Notes: a model not told the origin generated them from the sequence alone. Positions 17,370-25,511 are shown, numbered from the stretch's first letter. The stretch is 64,000 nucleotides of DNA from Paenibacillus taichungensis (GCF_003287275.1 NZ_QEVW01000015.1:1-64000); one strand, 5' to 3'. Made by a program: numbers and translations.

Positions 17370-18530
17370 TTACAGTAGATTGTTATTCTTCGGATCATAC
17401 AGGCCGGATCTTTCCTTGAACCAGTTGAAGATATGCGACACACACACTTTCAGCACCGCGTATCCCGGAACGGCTAACAGAATGCCCACTACACCGAACA
17501 GATTGCCTGATGTCAGAATGACAAAGATAATCGTGATCGGGTGAATCTTGAGCGTTTTGCCCATAATCTGAGGTGAGATGAATTTACCCTCAATTAATTG
17601 CACGATCGTCCACACCGCCACCATCTTCAGCAGCATCACCGGGGAAGTCACCAGCGCCACGATCAACGCAGGCGTAATCGCGATTGCAGGTCCGAGGTAC
17701 GGTACAACACTCGTGAACGATGCGATAATCGCAAGAATCAGCGCATAGTCCAGACCAATAATCATATACCCGATGTAGAGCAGAATACCGATGCAGAAGC
17801 TGACGATAATCTGTCCACGAATGAACGAACTGATCTGGTGATTGATATCTTCCAGCACATGCATTGCACCTGTACGGCTCTTGATTGGCAGGAAAGACAA
17901 AATTTTGGACGGAAGTTTCTTGCCGTCTTTCAGCAGATAGAACAGAATAAACGGAACGGTTACAATGGACAGTACCGTCTCGGTGAACGCGCCGAGGAAT
18001 CCGCCCAATTTGGTCCAGGTCGAGTTCAAAATTTCAGTGGCTTTCTGGGAAATCGTGCCCCACCAGTCCTGAGAATTCAGATTCACCGTTTCCTGGAACT
18101 GACTGAACAGCTGGCTGCCCGTAAGTTCCTCAAACTGATGCTTTACCGTCTCACTATATGTTGGGAAATTTTCGATCAGCCCCATGATCTGGTTGCGTAC
18201 GACCGGAATGACCGCCAGCACGACAACTGTCAGAATACCTCCGATAGCAAGATATAAAATCAAAATGGACCAGCCGCGCTTGATCTTCCATCGTTCCATC
18301 ACATCCACAATCGGATTCAACAGGTAATAGAGGATACCCGACAGAATAATCGGCAGCACAATCGTCTTGATCAGCACCGCGAGCGGGTGCAAAACAAAGG
18401 ATACTTTGGTAAGAACCATCACGTTCAGTCCTACCAGCAGCAGAATTAACAGAAAAAGGACAAACTTATTATTCAAAAAAAATCGTTTAAACCGATCCGG
18501 CCAAATGCGGGGTTGCTCGGGTTGCTCCAT
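17370..18530 (-). CDS. AI-2E / PerM-family transporter
   Basis: 386 residues from the ATG at 18530 (GAGGAAG 8 nt before). A longer frame to 18677 has no ribosome binding site. About eight membrane spans: two near 20-90, a long soluble middle (about 115-205) rich in polar residues, and a cluster at the C-terminus with SFTSVVPYLGPAIAITPAL. That PYLGP signature is typical of the family, which includes TqsA and the Na+/H+ or sporulation YtvI-like proteins. The exported substrate cannot be named. Confidence 0.88.
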   Translation of the reverse strand: MEQPEQPRIWPDRFKRFFLNNKFVLFLLILLLVGLNVMVLTKVSFVLHPLAVLIKTIVLPIILSGILYYLLNPIVDVMERWKIKRGWSILILYLAIGGILTVVVLAVIPVVRNQIMGLIENFPTYSETVKHQFEELTGSQLFSQFQETVNLNSQDWWGTISQKATEILNSTWTKLGGFLGAFTETVLSIVTVPFILFYLLKDGKKLPSKILSFLPIKSRTGAMHVLEDINHQISSFIRGQIIVSFCIGILLYIGYMIIGLDYALILAIIASFTSVVPYLGPAIAITPALIVALVTSPVMLLKMVAVWTIVQLIEGKFISPQIMGKTLKIHPITIIFVILTSGNLFGVVGILLAVPGYAVLKVCVSHIFNWFKERSGLYDPKNNNLL

Positions 18531-18752
18531 AGGCGTGTCTTCCTCTCTTATGTATCCTTTATCCAAGCATAAGCTGTAAACCTGCATGTTTCTTGACGGC
18601 GCATAAAGTTGCTTGTACAAGCCAACATATGTATAACACATTGAGTTTATACGTATGGCGCTGTTTAACCGTTTCAAATTAGAGCGGTAAGTTCATTTTA
18701 CCCTAAAATGAACCTTATGCCCCATACGATTCCTTTGAAAAATATCCCTACC

Positions 18753-18787
18753 AAAAAACGGCTCGCCTCCAAAGAGGCCAACCGTTC
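18753..18787 (-). terminator. Terminator of LLM oxidoreductase gene
   Basis: Minus strand AACGGTTGGCCTC-TTTG-GAGGCGAGCCGTT followed by TTTTTT. Confidence 0.88.
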
Positions 18788-18863
18788 ATATGTCAGCTGC
18801 ATCCGCATCTATGATTACGTCGGATGTTGCGCTTTAGCTTTTACTTTATACTTTTACTTACGT

Positions 18864-19898
18864 TTATGCTTTTCCCGCCAGTTGAGCAATCAGCTCATAC
18901 GAGTGTAAGCGTGCCTGATGATCATAAATCATCGACGTAATAATCAGCTCATCCGCTTGGGTCTGAGCAATAAATGATTCCAGTTGACCACGCACAGTCT
19001 CTGGAGAACCGTTCACAGCTGCTTTCAGCGTCTGCTCTACACCCGCTTTCTCACGATCTGTCCACTTGCCCTCCATATCCGCTGGTGGCTGCACCAATCC
19101 GGTTGTCCCACGAATAATGTTCAGGAACTGCTGCTGCATCGTTGTACCAAGCCATGCTGCCTCTTCGTCGGTATCCGCCACGACAGCATTTACACCCACA
19201 ATAACATGGGGTTCCTTCAAGTGATCGGATGGCTGGAAGCTGCTCCGATACGTTTCAAGTGCAATCCGGGTGTAATCCGGTGAGAAATGGCTGGCAAAAG
19301 CAAACGGCAATCCCAGCTGTCCGGCGAGACGAGCACTGAAATCACTGGAGCCGAGCAAGTAAATCGGGATATTCAATCCTTCACCGGGTACAGCGCGAAC
19401 AGGCGCGTGATACGATGTAGCAGAAGCATCGAAGAATGCTCTAAGCTCAGCCAGCAATTCAGGGAAATCTTCACCGCTGTTCAGGTCTTTACGCAAAGCA
19501 AGAGACGTACGTCGGTCACTCCCCGGTGCACGGCCCAGCCCAAGGTCAATCCGGCCTGGATATAGGGATTCCAGTGTACCAAACTGCTCGGCAATCACAA
19601 GCGGCGCATGGTTAGGCAGCATGATTCCGCCTGAACCGAGACGAATGCTCTTCGTTCCACCCGCAAGATAACCAATGACAACCGAGGTCGCGGAAGAAGC
19701 GATTCCGGGCATGTTGTGGTGTTCCGCTACCCAGTATCGGTGGTAACCCCAACGCTCTGCGTGCTGAGCAAGATCCAGACTGTTGCGAAGCGCATCCGCA
19801 GGCGTGGCACCTACAACGACAGGAGCCAAATCCAGAATGGACAATTTAACGTCGTTAATATGTTTTTTATGGGATGAAGCTGTGTTATCGGTAGACAT
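18864..19898 (-). CDS. LLM-class flavin-dependent oxidoreductase (MsnO8/YwcH-like)
   Basis: 344 residues, a single bacterial-luciferase-like TIM barrel. Family marks include SILDLAPVVVGATPADAL, WVAEHHNMPGIASSAT, RLGSGGIMLPNHAPL and the flavin-contact region RIDLGLGRAPGSD. These FMN-dependent oxidoreductases act on varied organic substrates; the actual one is unknown. The ATG at 19898 follows GAGGAGAAC. It lies downstream of an ArsR-type regulator and two NAD(P)H oxidoreductases in the same redox group. Confidence 0.9.
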   Translation of the reverse strand: MSTDNTASSHKKHINDVKLSILDLAPVVVGATPADALRNSLDLAQHAERWGYHRYWVAEHHNMPGIASSATSVVIGYLAGGTKSIRLGSGGIMLPNHAPLVIAEQFGTLESLYPGRIDLGLGRAPGSDRRTSLALRKDLNSGEDFPELLAELRAFFDASATSYHAPVRAVPGEGLNIPIYLLGSSDFSARLAGQLGLPFAFASHFSPDYTRIALETYRSSFQPSDHLKEPHVIVGVNAVVADTDEEAAWLGTTMQQQFLNIIRGTTGLVQPPADMEGKWTDREKAGVEQTLKAAVNGSPETVRGQLESFIAQTQADELIITSMIYDHQARLHSYELIAQLAGKA

Positions 19899-20062
19899 AA
19901 TAGAAAGTTCTCCTCTGTGATTATATTTTTATTTTTGTATATCCAGATATATAGATGTAAAAGCACAAAAAAATGATGTGGCAGAGCTACTCCTCAAGCC
20001 GTTTACATCCGGACGGAATACCCGCCTGCACCTGCATTCTTGCTTCCGTCTCGGCGTCCGGC

Positions 20063-20374
20063 TTATAACTCATGCTGTACGTACTCGGCAAATTGACGAA
20101 TGGTTTCTTCGTTGCGGCGATAATACGTCCACTGTCCCCTACGCTCGGAGATCAGCAACCCGGCTTTGAGCATGGTCAGCAGATAGCTGGATATGACGGA
20201 TTGAGCCAGTCCGGCCTTCACCTGAATCGTTCCAACACATATGCCGTTTTTTCCCGCATCCGGATGCTGGGATAACTCCAGCGGTGGAAAGTGCTGCTCC
20301 GGGTTTTTGAGCCACAACAGAATCTGTCGACGTGTCTCGTTGGATAATGCTTTGAATATGAGTATAGGTTCCAT
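20063..20374 (-). CDS. ArsR-type winged-helix regulator, probably leaderless
   Basis: 103 residues. The helix-turn-helix reads FKALSNETRRQILLWL, then AGLAQSVISSYLLTMLKAGLL (split across residues about 54-74) and the wing ERRGQWTYYRRNEE. No metal-binding Cys cluster exists, only one Cys, so a redox or ligand sensor is more likely than a metal sensor. The ATG at 20374 has no ribosome binding site at normal distance; instead a TATAAT -10 ends 8 nt upstream, so the mRNA probably begins at the start codon. A GGCGG lies too far away. The LLM gene follows on the same strand. Confidence 0.85.
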   Translation of the reverse strand: MEPILIFKALSNETRRQILLWLKNPEQHFPPLELSQHPDAGKNGICVGTIQVKAGLAQSVISSYLLTMLKAGLLISERRGQWTYYRRNEETIRQFAEYVQHEL

Positions 20375-20381
20375 GGGTAAG

Positions 20382-20409
20382 ATTATACCGCCTTTCTTTC
20401 ATTTTGCAA
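20382..20409 (-). promoter_or_regulatory. Promoter of the ArsR gene, start site at the ATG
   Basis: Minus strand -35-like TTGCAA (20404-20409), 16 bp spacer, -10 TATAAT (20382-20387), then 7 nt to the ATG. The expected start site falls on or next to the A of ATG. Confidence 0.6.
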
Positions 20410-20467
20410 ACCAAACAGACCGATTCGATGAACGAACCGGCCTGCCAATAAATACATGTGTATACGT

Positions 20468-21049
20468 TTAGAACTTGGTGCTGACCGTTTCTTTTACTTG
20501 TTCCAGCATGGACTGATAAGCCGATGTCTCCAAATAACCGATACTACCGAAGAGCAAGTGATCTACCGCTTCAATACCTACAAAATCGAAGATACCGATA
20601 TCGGAAGTCATTTTGATGCTGGCAGTCATGCCGATTTGATCGTAAATTTCACTTGGCGTGCCGTGTGTATTAATGATCAGACCTTTTTTGCCTGTCAGCA
20701 ATTTCTCAATGCCGGCTTCACCGGAAGCATAAGCAAAACCGTAGGCGAATACACGATCGACATACCCTTTCATGATGGCGGGAAGACCTGTCCACCAGAT
20801 GGGATAAATAAAGGTAATGGCCTCTGCTTCCGCTACAAATTTCTGTTCGGTTGCAATATCTTGCGGCGTTTGTCCTGCACGCATGGACGCTGTGTCCACA
20901 GCGCTCAATACGGGCTGGAATCCAAGTGCGTACAGATCGCGTACAACAACTTCATGGCCTTGAGCCTCAAGTGTTTCCACTGCGGTTTTCAAAATGGCGT
21001 GGTTCAAGCTGTCTGTGTGCGGGTGAGCATATACGATTAGATGTTTCAT
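20468..21049 (-). CDS. NAD(P)H-dependent oxidoreductase, flavodoxin-like fold
   Basis: 193 residues from the ATG at 21049 (GGAGGG about 10 nt upstream). The frame extends to 21163 but that part covers the operator and promoter. It starts MKHLIVYAHPHTDSLNHAI, the FMN-phosphate strand of NQO/KefF/YwrO-type quinone reductases, and has FIYPIWWTGLPAIMKGYVDR, the second flavin-binding region, and an INTHGTP loop. It should reduce quinones or azo/nitro compounds by two electrons. A MarR operator copy lies just upstream, so it is likely controlled by the adjacent MarR protein. Confidence 0.92.
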   Translation of the reverse strand: MKHLIVYAHPHTDSLNHAILKTAVETLEAQGHEVVVRDLYALGFQPVLSAVDTASMRAGQTPQDIATEQKFVAEAEAITFIYPIWWTGLPAIMKGYVDRVFAYGFAYASGEAGIEKLLTGKKGLIINTHGTPSEIYDQIGMTASIKMTSDIGIFDFVGIEAVDHLLFGSIGYLETSAYQSMLEQVKETVSTKF

Positions 21050-21118
21050 TAGAAATAATCCCTCCAGGTTAATATTAAATTTCACTGCCAAAAAATCTTG
21101 AATAGTACTTCGCAATAT

Positions 21119-21134
21119 ACATAGACATCTATAT
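21119..21134. promoter_or_regulatory. MarR operator, oxidoreductase copy
   Basis: ACATAGA-CA-TCTATAT, 15 of 16 positions identical to the palindrome in the promoter of the MarR gene at 21666-21681. On the minus strand the palindrome is followed directly by a TATATT -10-like box, the same geometry as in the MarR promoter. Confidence 0.72.
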
Positions 21135-21231
21135 ATATGGGTAAAAAAAGGGAGGCGAAGCATTTTGCATTTTTATATCGTCCGATTGTCTCGATTTGTT
21201 AATTATGCAAAATGCTTAAAGTTGGTTATCG

Positions 21232-21654
21232 TTATAACTTGCGAACGATACCGGTCAACAAACTCTCCAGCTGATCCGCCTGATCGTCCGTCAAATGACC
21301 ATACACCATCCCGTTAATCTGTTGTGATACCTGACGAAATACAGGTTCCAGTTGACGCCCCTGCTCGGTCAAACGAATCATCGTTACTCGGCTGTCTTCG
21401 GCACTCTTACTGCGTTCTACATATCCCAACTTCTCCAGCTTGTTCACCAATACGGTGACGGTTGGTTGGGTCCGATGGACTCGCTCCGCCAGCATCTTGA
21501 TGGACAGTGCATCTTCATGGTAGAGGAACATCAGGATGTCACCGTGGGACGGGACAATTCCTGTAACATTGTGCTTCTCCAGCTCCTGAACAATCTGTTT
21601 GTTAATGTGATCTCTGATTCTTGCGATCAGTGCAATTGCGTTGTATTTTGGCAT
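21232..21654 (-). CDS. MarR-family regulator, probably leaderless
   Basis: 140 residues from the ATG at 21654. Two ATGs further upstream lie inside the promoter spacer, so they cannot be used by that promoter. The winged helix includes LSIKMLAERVHRTQPTVTVL, the recognition helix, and the wing SAEDSRVTMIRLTEQG with the conserved D-x-R. No Cys is present, ruling out OhrR-type thiol sensing. No ribosome binding site precedes the ATG; the -10 TATAAT ends exactly 6 nt before it. It should repress itself and the NAD(P)H oxidoreductase downstream. Confidence 0.87.
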   Translation of the reverse strand: MPKYNAIALIARIRDHINKQIVQELEKHNVTGIVPSHGDILMFLYHEDALSIKMLAERVHRTQPTVTVLVNKLEKLGYVERSKSAEDSRVTMIRLTEQGRQLEPVFRQVSQQINGMVYGHLTDDQADQLESLLTGIVRKL

Positions 21655-21660
21655 GAGTTT

Positions 21661-21689
21661 ATTATACATAGACATCTATGTATTTTCAA
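21661..21689 (-). promoter_or_regulatory. MarR gene promoter with operator in the spacer
   Basis: Minus strand -35 TTGAAA (21684-21689), 17 bp spacer, -10 TATAAT (21661-21666). The perfect inverted repeat TACATAGA-N2-TCTATGTA (21665-21682) occupies the spacer. The predicted start site is the A of the ATG at 21654. Confidence 0.8.
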
Positions 21690-21743
21690 GCCTTTTTATC
21701 GCTCGAATCTTTCCAATGGGTTTTCCCTCTCGCACCAAAGCGT

Positions 21744-21889
21744 TAACGAACCTACCTCACCTTAAAAGGTAATTAATCAAGGAACTCAGAATGTAACGAA
21801 CCTCAGGACAGTTATTCATTCATAAACTTAGCCCCGAAACGTAAAAATCGACCCACTGGACGAAATAACCTCTCTGTAATTCGTTACAT
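21744..21889. repeat. Repeated TAACGAA boxes
   Basis: TAACGAACCT occurs at 21744-21753 and 21794-21803 (50 bp apart). ATGTAACGAA at 21791-21800 has an exact inverted partner TTCGTTACAT at 21880-21889. No gene lies in 21690-21951. Role unknown. Confidence 0.4.
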
Positions 21890-21951
21890 CTCAGACCTAT
21901 GTATATAGAAGCGAATAACGTGTGCACGGTTCATTAGAATAAGATAACAAA

Positions 21952-21997
21952 GGGTGGTCCCATATCATTTTTTGAACAACGATATGGAACCGCCCCC
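21952..21997. terminator. Terminator after nitroreductase gene
   Basis: GGGTGGTCCCATATC pairs with GATATGGAACCGCCCCC around a 14-nt loop. T-rich DNA is on both sides, although neither run is perfect. Confidence 0.65.
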
Positions 21998-22037
21998 GTT
22001 ATGTTTTATATATAAATAGCAGATCACACGTTAAATT

Positions 22038-22715
22038 TTAATCAATCCACTGCGTGATTTTATCCAGAGACTGACGGGATTTCTCGCGTGGCGGATCTTC
22101 CGCCCGATAACCAAAGGCTGCCATGACGGAAACATCCCATAGTCCATCCTCCAGCAGACCTTCCTCTTCCAGAATATGATGTACGGCCTCATAGTTAAAC
22201 CCTTCAATTGGGCAGGAGTCGATACCAATCAGAGCTGCCGCAGTCATCATATTACCGAGAGCAATATAAGTCTGTTTCGACGCCCAGTCAAATAAAGTAC
22301 GCGGGTTCTCAAGCATTCGTTGGTTCTTTTGAAATTTGCCATAAGCTTCACGAGTCAACTCAAATACGTCATCCGGCATGCCCTTGATTTCTTTCAACAT
22401 ATATTCCGCGTATGGCGAGTTATAACTCGCATCGGATCGCGCCAGAATGACAACAAAATGGCTTGCCCCCGCCAATTGTTTCTGAGCCCCGGAAGAAACT
22501 TCGGACAGACGCTTGCGGAAATCCGGGTTCTGCACAATCAGAAATTTCCATGGTTCCAATCCGATGGAGCTTGGCGACAATCGTCCCGTTTCCAAAATAT
22601 ACTCGAAGTCTTCTGCTGAAATGGTACGTGAAGCATCAAACTGTTTGGTTGCATGCCGAAAATGGTAAGCGTTCAAGACGTTTTCTTTTGTAATGGCATT
22701 TGCCGAGAATTCCAT
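22038..22715 (-). CDS. NAD(P)H-dependent nitroreductase (NfsB/YfkO-like)
   Basis: 225 residues. FMN- and NAD(P)H-using nitroreductase fold: YHFRHATKQFDASRTIS at the start (R-x-S/A-x-K phosphate contact), LSPSSIGLEPWKFLIV, and the C-terminal GIDSCPIEGFN then GYRAEDPPREKSRQ. It reduces nitroaromatics or quinones. The ATG at 22715 has AAGGAT upstream at a rather long spacing. Two direct repeats ATATAAAAGTA lie about 90-130 nt upstream. With the flavodoxin-fold enzyme and the LLM enzyme it forms an electrophile or redox stress group. Confidence 0.92.
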   Translation of the reverse strand: MEFSANAITKENVLNAYHFRHATKQFDASRTISAEDFEYILETGRLSPSSIGLEPWKFLIVQNPDFRKRLSEVSSGAQKQLAGASHFVVILARSDASYNSPYAEYMLKEIKGMPDDVFELTREAYGKFQKNQRMLENPRTLFDWASKQTYIALGNMMTAAALIGIDSCPIEGFNYEAVHHILEEEGLLEDGLWDVSVMAAFGYRAEDPPREKSRQSLDKITQWID

Positions 22716-22801
22716 ATAATCTGCACATCCTTTTCTTGTTTATGTTCATGTTTATGGTCTCACCTGAATACCTGAGTATTATTTTAGAGTTTATATCCAA
22801 A

Positions 22802-22844
22802 ATATAAAAGTACGCACAATAATGTTTCTTAGTATATAAAAGTA
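22802..22844. repeat. Direct repeat ATATAAAAGTA upstream of nitroreductase
   Basis: Copies at 22802-22812 and 22834-22844, 32 bp apart, about three helical turns. A possible regulator site; no match claimed. Confidence 0.4.
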
Positions 22845-22897
22845 ACCATTATTTCTAGCAAGGTTTTTCAATAATAAAGTGCCAGCCCTGCTGTAAC

Positions 22898-22941
22898 AAA
22901 AAACAAGTCGCCATGGATCTGCTGCTCCCCCAGGCGACTTA
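22898..22941 (-). terminator. Terminator of DUF523 gene
   Basis: Minus strand AAGTCGCC, loop, GGCGACTT followed by GTTTTTTG. Confidence 0.8.
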
Positions 22942-22979
22942 CCTATGATTCATGTCAGAGATAATTAAAATTACAACAA

Positions 22980-23438
22980 TTAGAGCTGTTCCATGAACTC
23001 ATTTTCCGAGATAACCTTAAACCCCTCTTGCCGCAGCAAAGCAGAAGTAACCCCTTCGCCCACGACTTTGTGGTTGGCAAAGTTGCCATCGTAGATCATC
23101 TGTGTACCACAGGAAGGACTGAATTCTTTGAGCACCACACAGGTGACATCCAGTTTTTGCGCCCATTCGAGTGTCTGATAGGCTCCTTTGATGTACAGAT
23201 CCGTGACGTCATTACCACTCTTCTCCATGACCTTGGCTGTACCTGCCAGCACATCCTTACCCGTACCGCCGATAATTTCAGCCGGCTCCCGCGGGGTAGA
23301 AAATCCTCCAAGCAGCTCCGGGCAGACCATCTTTGCCTGTTCCTGCTCTACAAGCTCCTGAATCTTTGCATCCAGACTCGCTGTTCCGTTGTAACGGCAG
23401 GCTACGCCAGCAAGACATGAACTCACCAAATATTTCAT
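22980..23438 (-). CDS. DUF523 family protein
   Basis: 152 residues from the ATG at 23438 (AAGGAG 8 nt before). The family signature is complete: SSCLAGVACRYNG, VCPELLGGFSTPREPAEIIGG and LKEFSPSCGTQMIYDG. Four conserved Cys (two in the first motif, one in VCPE, one in SPSCG) suggest a metal or iron-sulfur site, but the family's function is not established. Cytoplasmic. It follows the anti-sigma-type gene on the same strand at 64 nt; the upstream pair need not be functionally linked. Confidence 0.9.
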   Translation of the reverse strand: MKYLVSSCLAGVACRYNGTASLDAKIQELVEQEQAKMVCPELLGGFSTPREPAEIIGGTGKDVLAGTAKVMEKSGNDVTDLYIKGAYQTLEWAQKLDVTCVVLKEFSPSCGTQMIYDGNFANHKVVGEGVTSALLRQEGFKVISENEFMEQL

Positions 23439-23502
23439 CGTTATGCTCCTTATGCTCCATCCATCCATCTATTAATTTGATTGTATCATATGAAACCAAA
23501 TC

Positions 23503-24762
23503 TTAGAGGTCAATTCTTGTAATCATTGTAATCCGTGCATCATCTTCATATCGAACCTTAAAAGTATTGTAGATCTTTGTCTCTGATGAACTGAATGTGA
23601 CCATTCCAAGCGCGTTAGGGTCTCTTTTTAGTTTATATTTATCAAGATCAATATTGAACATTTGTTTGATTATTGGTGCTGCATTCTGCCTGATTACACT
23701 TTCCTTCATATTACGTAACTTCTCAAAGTAAAGCTCATACTCTTCCCCAGATTCAAGTTCTGGAACCCCCCTCTGGAAATCCATAACAGTATATTTATCG
23801 CTAAACATCCCACCAATTCTACTTACTAAATAACGATCTCCAAAATACAGTTCCGTTGTATCTTCAATCGTCTTGCCATTTTGTTCAAAAATTATATCTT
23901 TCAAATCAGGTGCAGGCTCACCAGACAAGGCTTCAATCGACATTCTGGCTTCTGTTATTAAATCTTGTGATACATTATCCGAACTCACACTACCAGAAAC
24001 GGATACCGCTTCATCCCTTGTCCATTCGATACTGCCACTGCCCCTACTATTCTCCAAAAACACTGTTGTGAACCATACCGGTTTTTCCTGGCCCTGCTTC
24101 ATTTTCACATAACGTCTGGCTGAGATCGGTTTTAGCGTAGGGTCACTTTTTATCCCTTCAAGCAGTGACGGAATTTGACGCAAATAACGATGCTCCAGCT
24201 CATTAGCTGCCATCTCCCGTCTCATCTGTACCTCACGCAGATTGCCTGTTGCCGCATCAAGCCAGATCAACGCATATTCTGCATCGCCTTCTTTTCCGGC
24301 CTCGACATACACTCTTCCAGAAACAGGCAGATCCTGCACTTTGGTTATGAGTAATTGTTTGCCAAGATAGTCTCGCATCGTGACGGCTACATTCTTTTTC
24401 ATCTTGTCTGTGAGCAGGCTCATGCCGGCATCATCCGTATATTGCAGCGCTGCTGTGGGATATACTTTTTCGATTACAGGGTCCACAATCTGCCCGTTCC
24501 AGAAAATGACCGCCGCTGCCACGGCTGCAATCGTCGTGCACGCCATAACAGCTCTGCGGGAGCGAAGACGGCGTCTATGTTGATTGAGCAGTTTTTTTGG
24601 CTCGATGAACTTGTCCCCAGCATCGCTGATTTCCTGTGCAGATCCCGATTTGAGCCAGGCTACCTGGCGAAGTACGTTCTGCTTATGCCCCTCGGTAAAA
24701 GGAGACGCCGCAAACGGCTCCTGTTTGACTACTTTTTCCCATTCATCATCCACATGTTTCAT
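23503..24762 (-). CDS. Membrane-anchored partner (putative anti-sigma) of ECF sigma factor
   Basis: 419 residues from the ATG at 24762, which overlaps the sigma gene stop as ATGA; GGAGG lies 9 nt before. Residues 1-65 are cytoplasmic and charged, 70-95 form one membrane span after RRRLRSRRA, and the remaining 320 residues are extracytoplasmic with no family I recognise. The single-pass layout and coupling to an ECF sigma factor argue for a sigma inhibitor or signal sensor. No classic zinc HxxxCxxC anti-sigma motif is visible, so the mechanism is unclear. The external part has YcdB/PepSY-like strand-rich character, which is only a guess. Confidence 0.78.
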   Translation of the reverse strand: MKHVDDEWEKVVKQEPFAASPFTEGHKQNVLRQVAWLKSGSAQEISDAGDKFIEPKKLLNQHRRRLRSRRAVMACTTIAAVAAAVIFWNGQIVDPVIEKVYPTAALQYTDDAGMSLLTDKMKKNVAVTMRDYLGKQLLITKVQDLPVSGRVYVEAGKEGDAEYALIWLDAATGNLREVQMRREMAANELEHRYLRQIPSLLEGIKSDPTLKPISARRYVKMKQGQEKPVWFTTVFLENSRGSGSIEWTRDEAVSVSGSVSSDNVSQDLITEARMSIEALSGEPAPDLKDIIFEQNGKTIEDTTELYFGDRYLVSRIGGMFSDKYTVMDFQRGVPELESGEEYELYFEKLRNMKESVIRQNAAPIIKQMFNIDLDKYKLKRDPNALGMVTFSSSETKIYNTFKVRYEDDARITMITRIDL

Positions 24763-25337
24763 TCGCTTCGTTCCTCCCACTGTTTCCGTACTTTGGCCTT
24801 CGCCCTGGACAGTCGCGATTTGACCGTTCCTGCGCTGATGCCCAGCATTTCCGCAATTTCACTCGTCGTAAGCTCATACTTCAGATGCAGCAAAAGCAAT
24901 TCCCGGAATTTATCCGGCAGAGCCATGATGATGTCCCAGATTTCATGAACGTGCTCCCTGCTGATCGCCTCTGCTTCGGCAGAGGGGTGAACCCATTTTT
25001 CAGGCTTCATCTCACCCTGGCTCGTATTCACCTGTTCCGTATGGATTGGCAGTGTCTCTCCCCATAAACTGCTGCGAAAAAATCTGGACTTTCGGTATGT
25101 AAATGTTGTGTTCCTAGTAATGGTCAGCAGCCATGTCTTCAATGAGCATTCTCCTCGAAAATGGGTGATCCCGGAATATGCCCGGATAAACACCTCCTGT
25201 GACAATTCATCTGCCTGCTCGGTACTTTTGGTCAGAAAGTACGCATAGTTCCATACATCGTTCCCGTAATCATCCATCATGCTGCTAAGTGTGTAATTGT
25301 CGATCGTCTGAGCGTGTGCCAGATATTGATAGTCCAA
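24759..25337 (-). CDS. ECF-type RNA polymerase sigma factor
   Basis: 192 residues. Region 2 is clear: DVWNYAYFLTKSTEQADELSQEVFIRAY (divided over residues 27-55) with the W-x-L-T-I-TRN core-binding end. Region 4 has ALPDKFRELLLLH and the helix-turn-helix TTSEIAEMLGISAGTVKSRL. It belongs to the SigW/SigX-like ECF group. Start is TTG at 25337 because GAGGTG lies 8 nt before and no ATG fits. Its partner gene overlaps by 4 nt. A GGAACC...GTC pair at 25361-25386 on the minus strand might be an autoregulated ECF promoter. Confidence 0.92.
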   Translation of the reverse strand: MDYQYLAHAQTIDNYTLSSMMDDYGNDVWNYAYFLTKSTEQADELSQEVFIRAYSGITHFRGECSLKTWLLTITRNTTFTYRKSRFFRSSLWGETLPIHTEQVNTSQGEMKPEKWVHPSAEAEAISREHVHEIWDIIMALPDKFRELLLLHLKYELTTSEIAEMLGISAGTVKSRLSRAKAKVRKQWEERSE

Positions 25338-25360
25338 CTGATGTTCACCTCACTTAATAA

Positions 25361-25386
25361 GACTGCGTCCATTCGGGTTTGGTTCC
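25361..25386 (-). promoter_or_regulatory. Candidate ECF-type promoter
   Basis: Minus strand GGAACC (25381-25386), then GTC (25361-25363) with a spacing near that of ECF promoters, 24 nt upstream of the sigma gene start. Weak, based on pattern only. Confidence 0.3.
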
Positions 25387-25420
25387 CAAACGGTTTATTT
25401 CTTCTCCCTATCCTGCAAAA

Positions 25421-25468
25421 TAAAATAAACCAGCAATGTCCAGTTGTACTGAACGCGCTGGTCTATCT
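25421..25468 (-). terminator. Terminator of methyltransferase gene
   Basis: Minus strand ATAGACCAGC, loop, GCTGGTTTATTTTATTTT. Confidence 0.65.
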
Positions 25469-25511
25469 AATATAAAACTCATAAACTTCATTTTGATGCC
25501 GAAGCTGCTGC

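Noticed and set aside
19938..19960. Third MarR operator before the LLM gene (ATATATAGATGT)
   Set aside because: Only one half resembles the site; the other half does not match, so it is not supported.
20452..20465. ATACATGTGTATAC palindrome before the ArsR gene
   Set aside because: Only five paired bases per arm and located upstream of the -35; too weak to call an operator.
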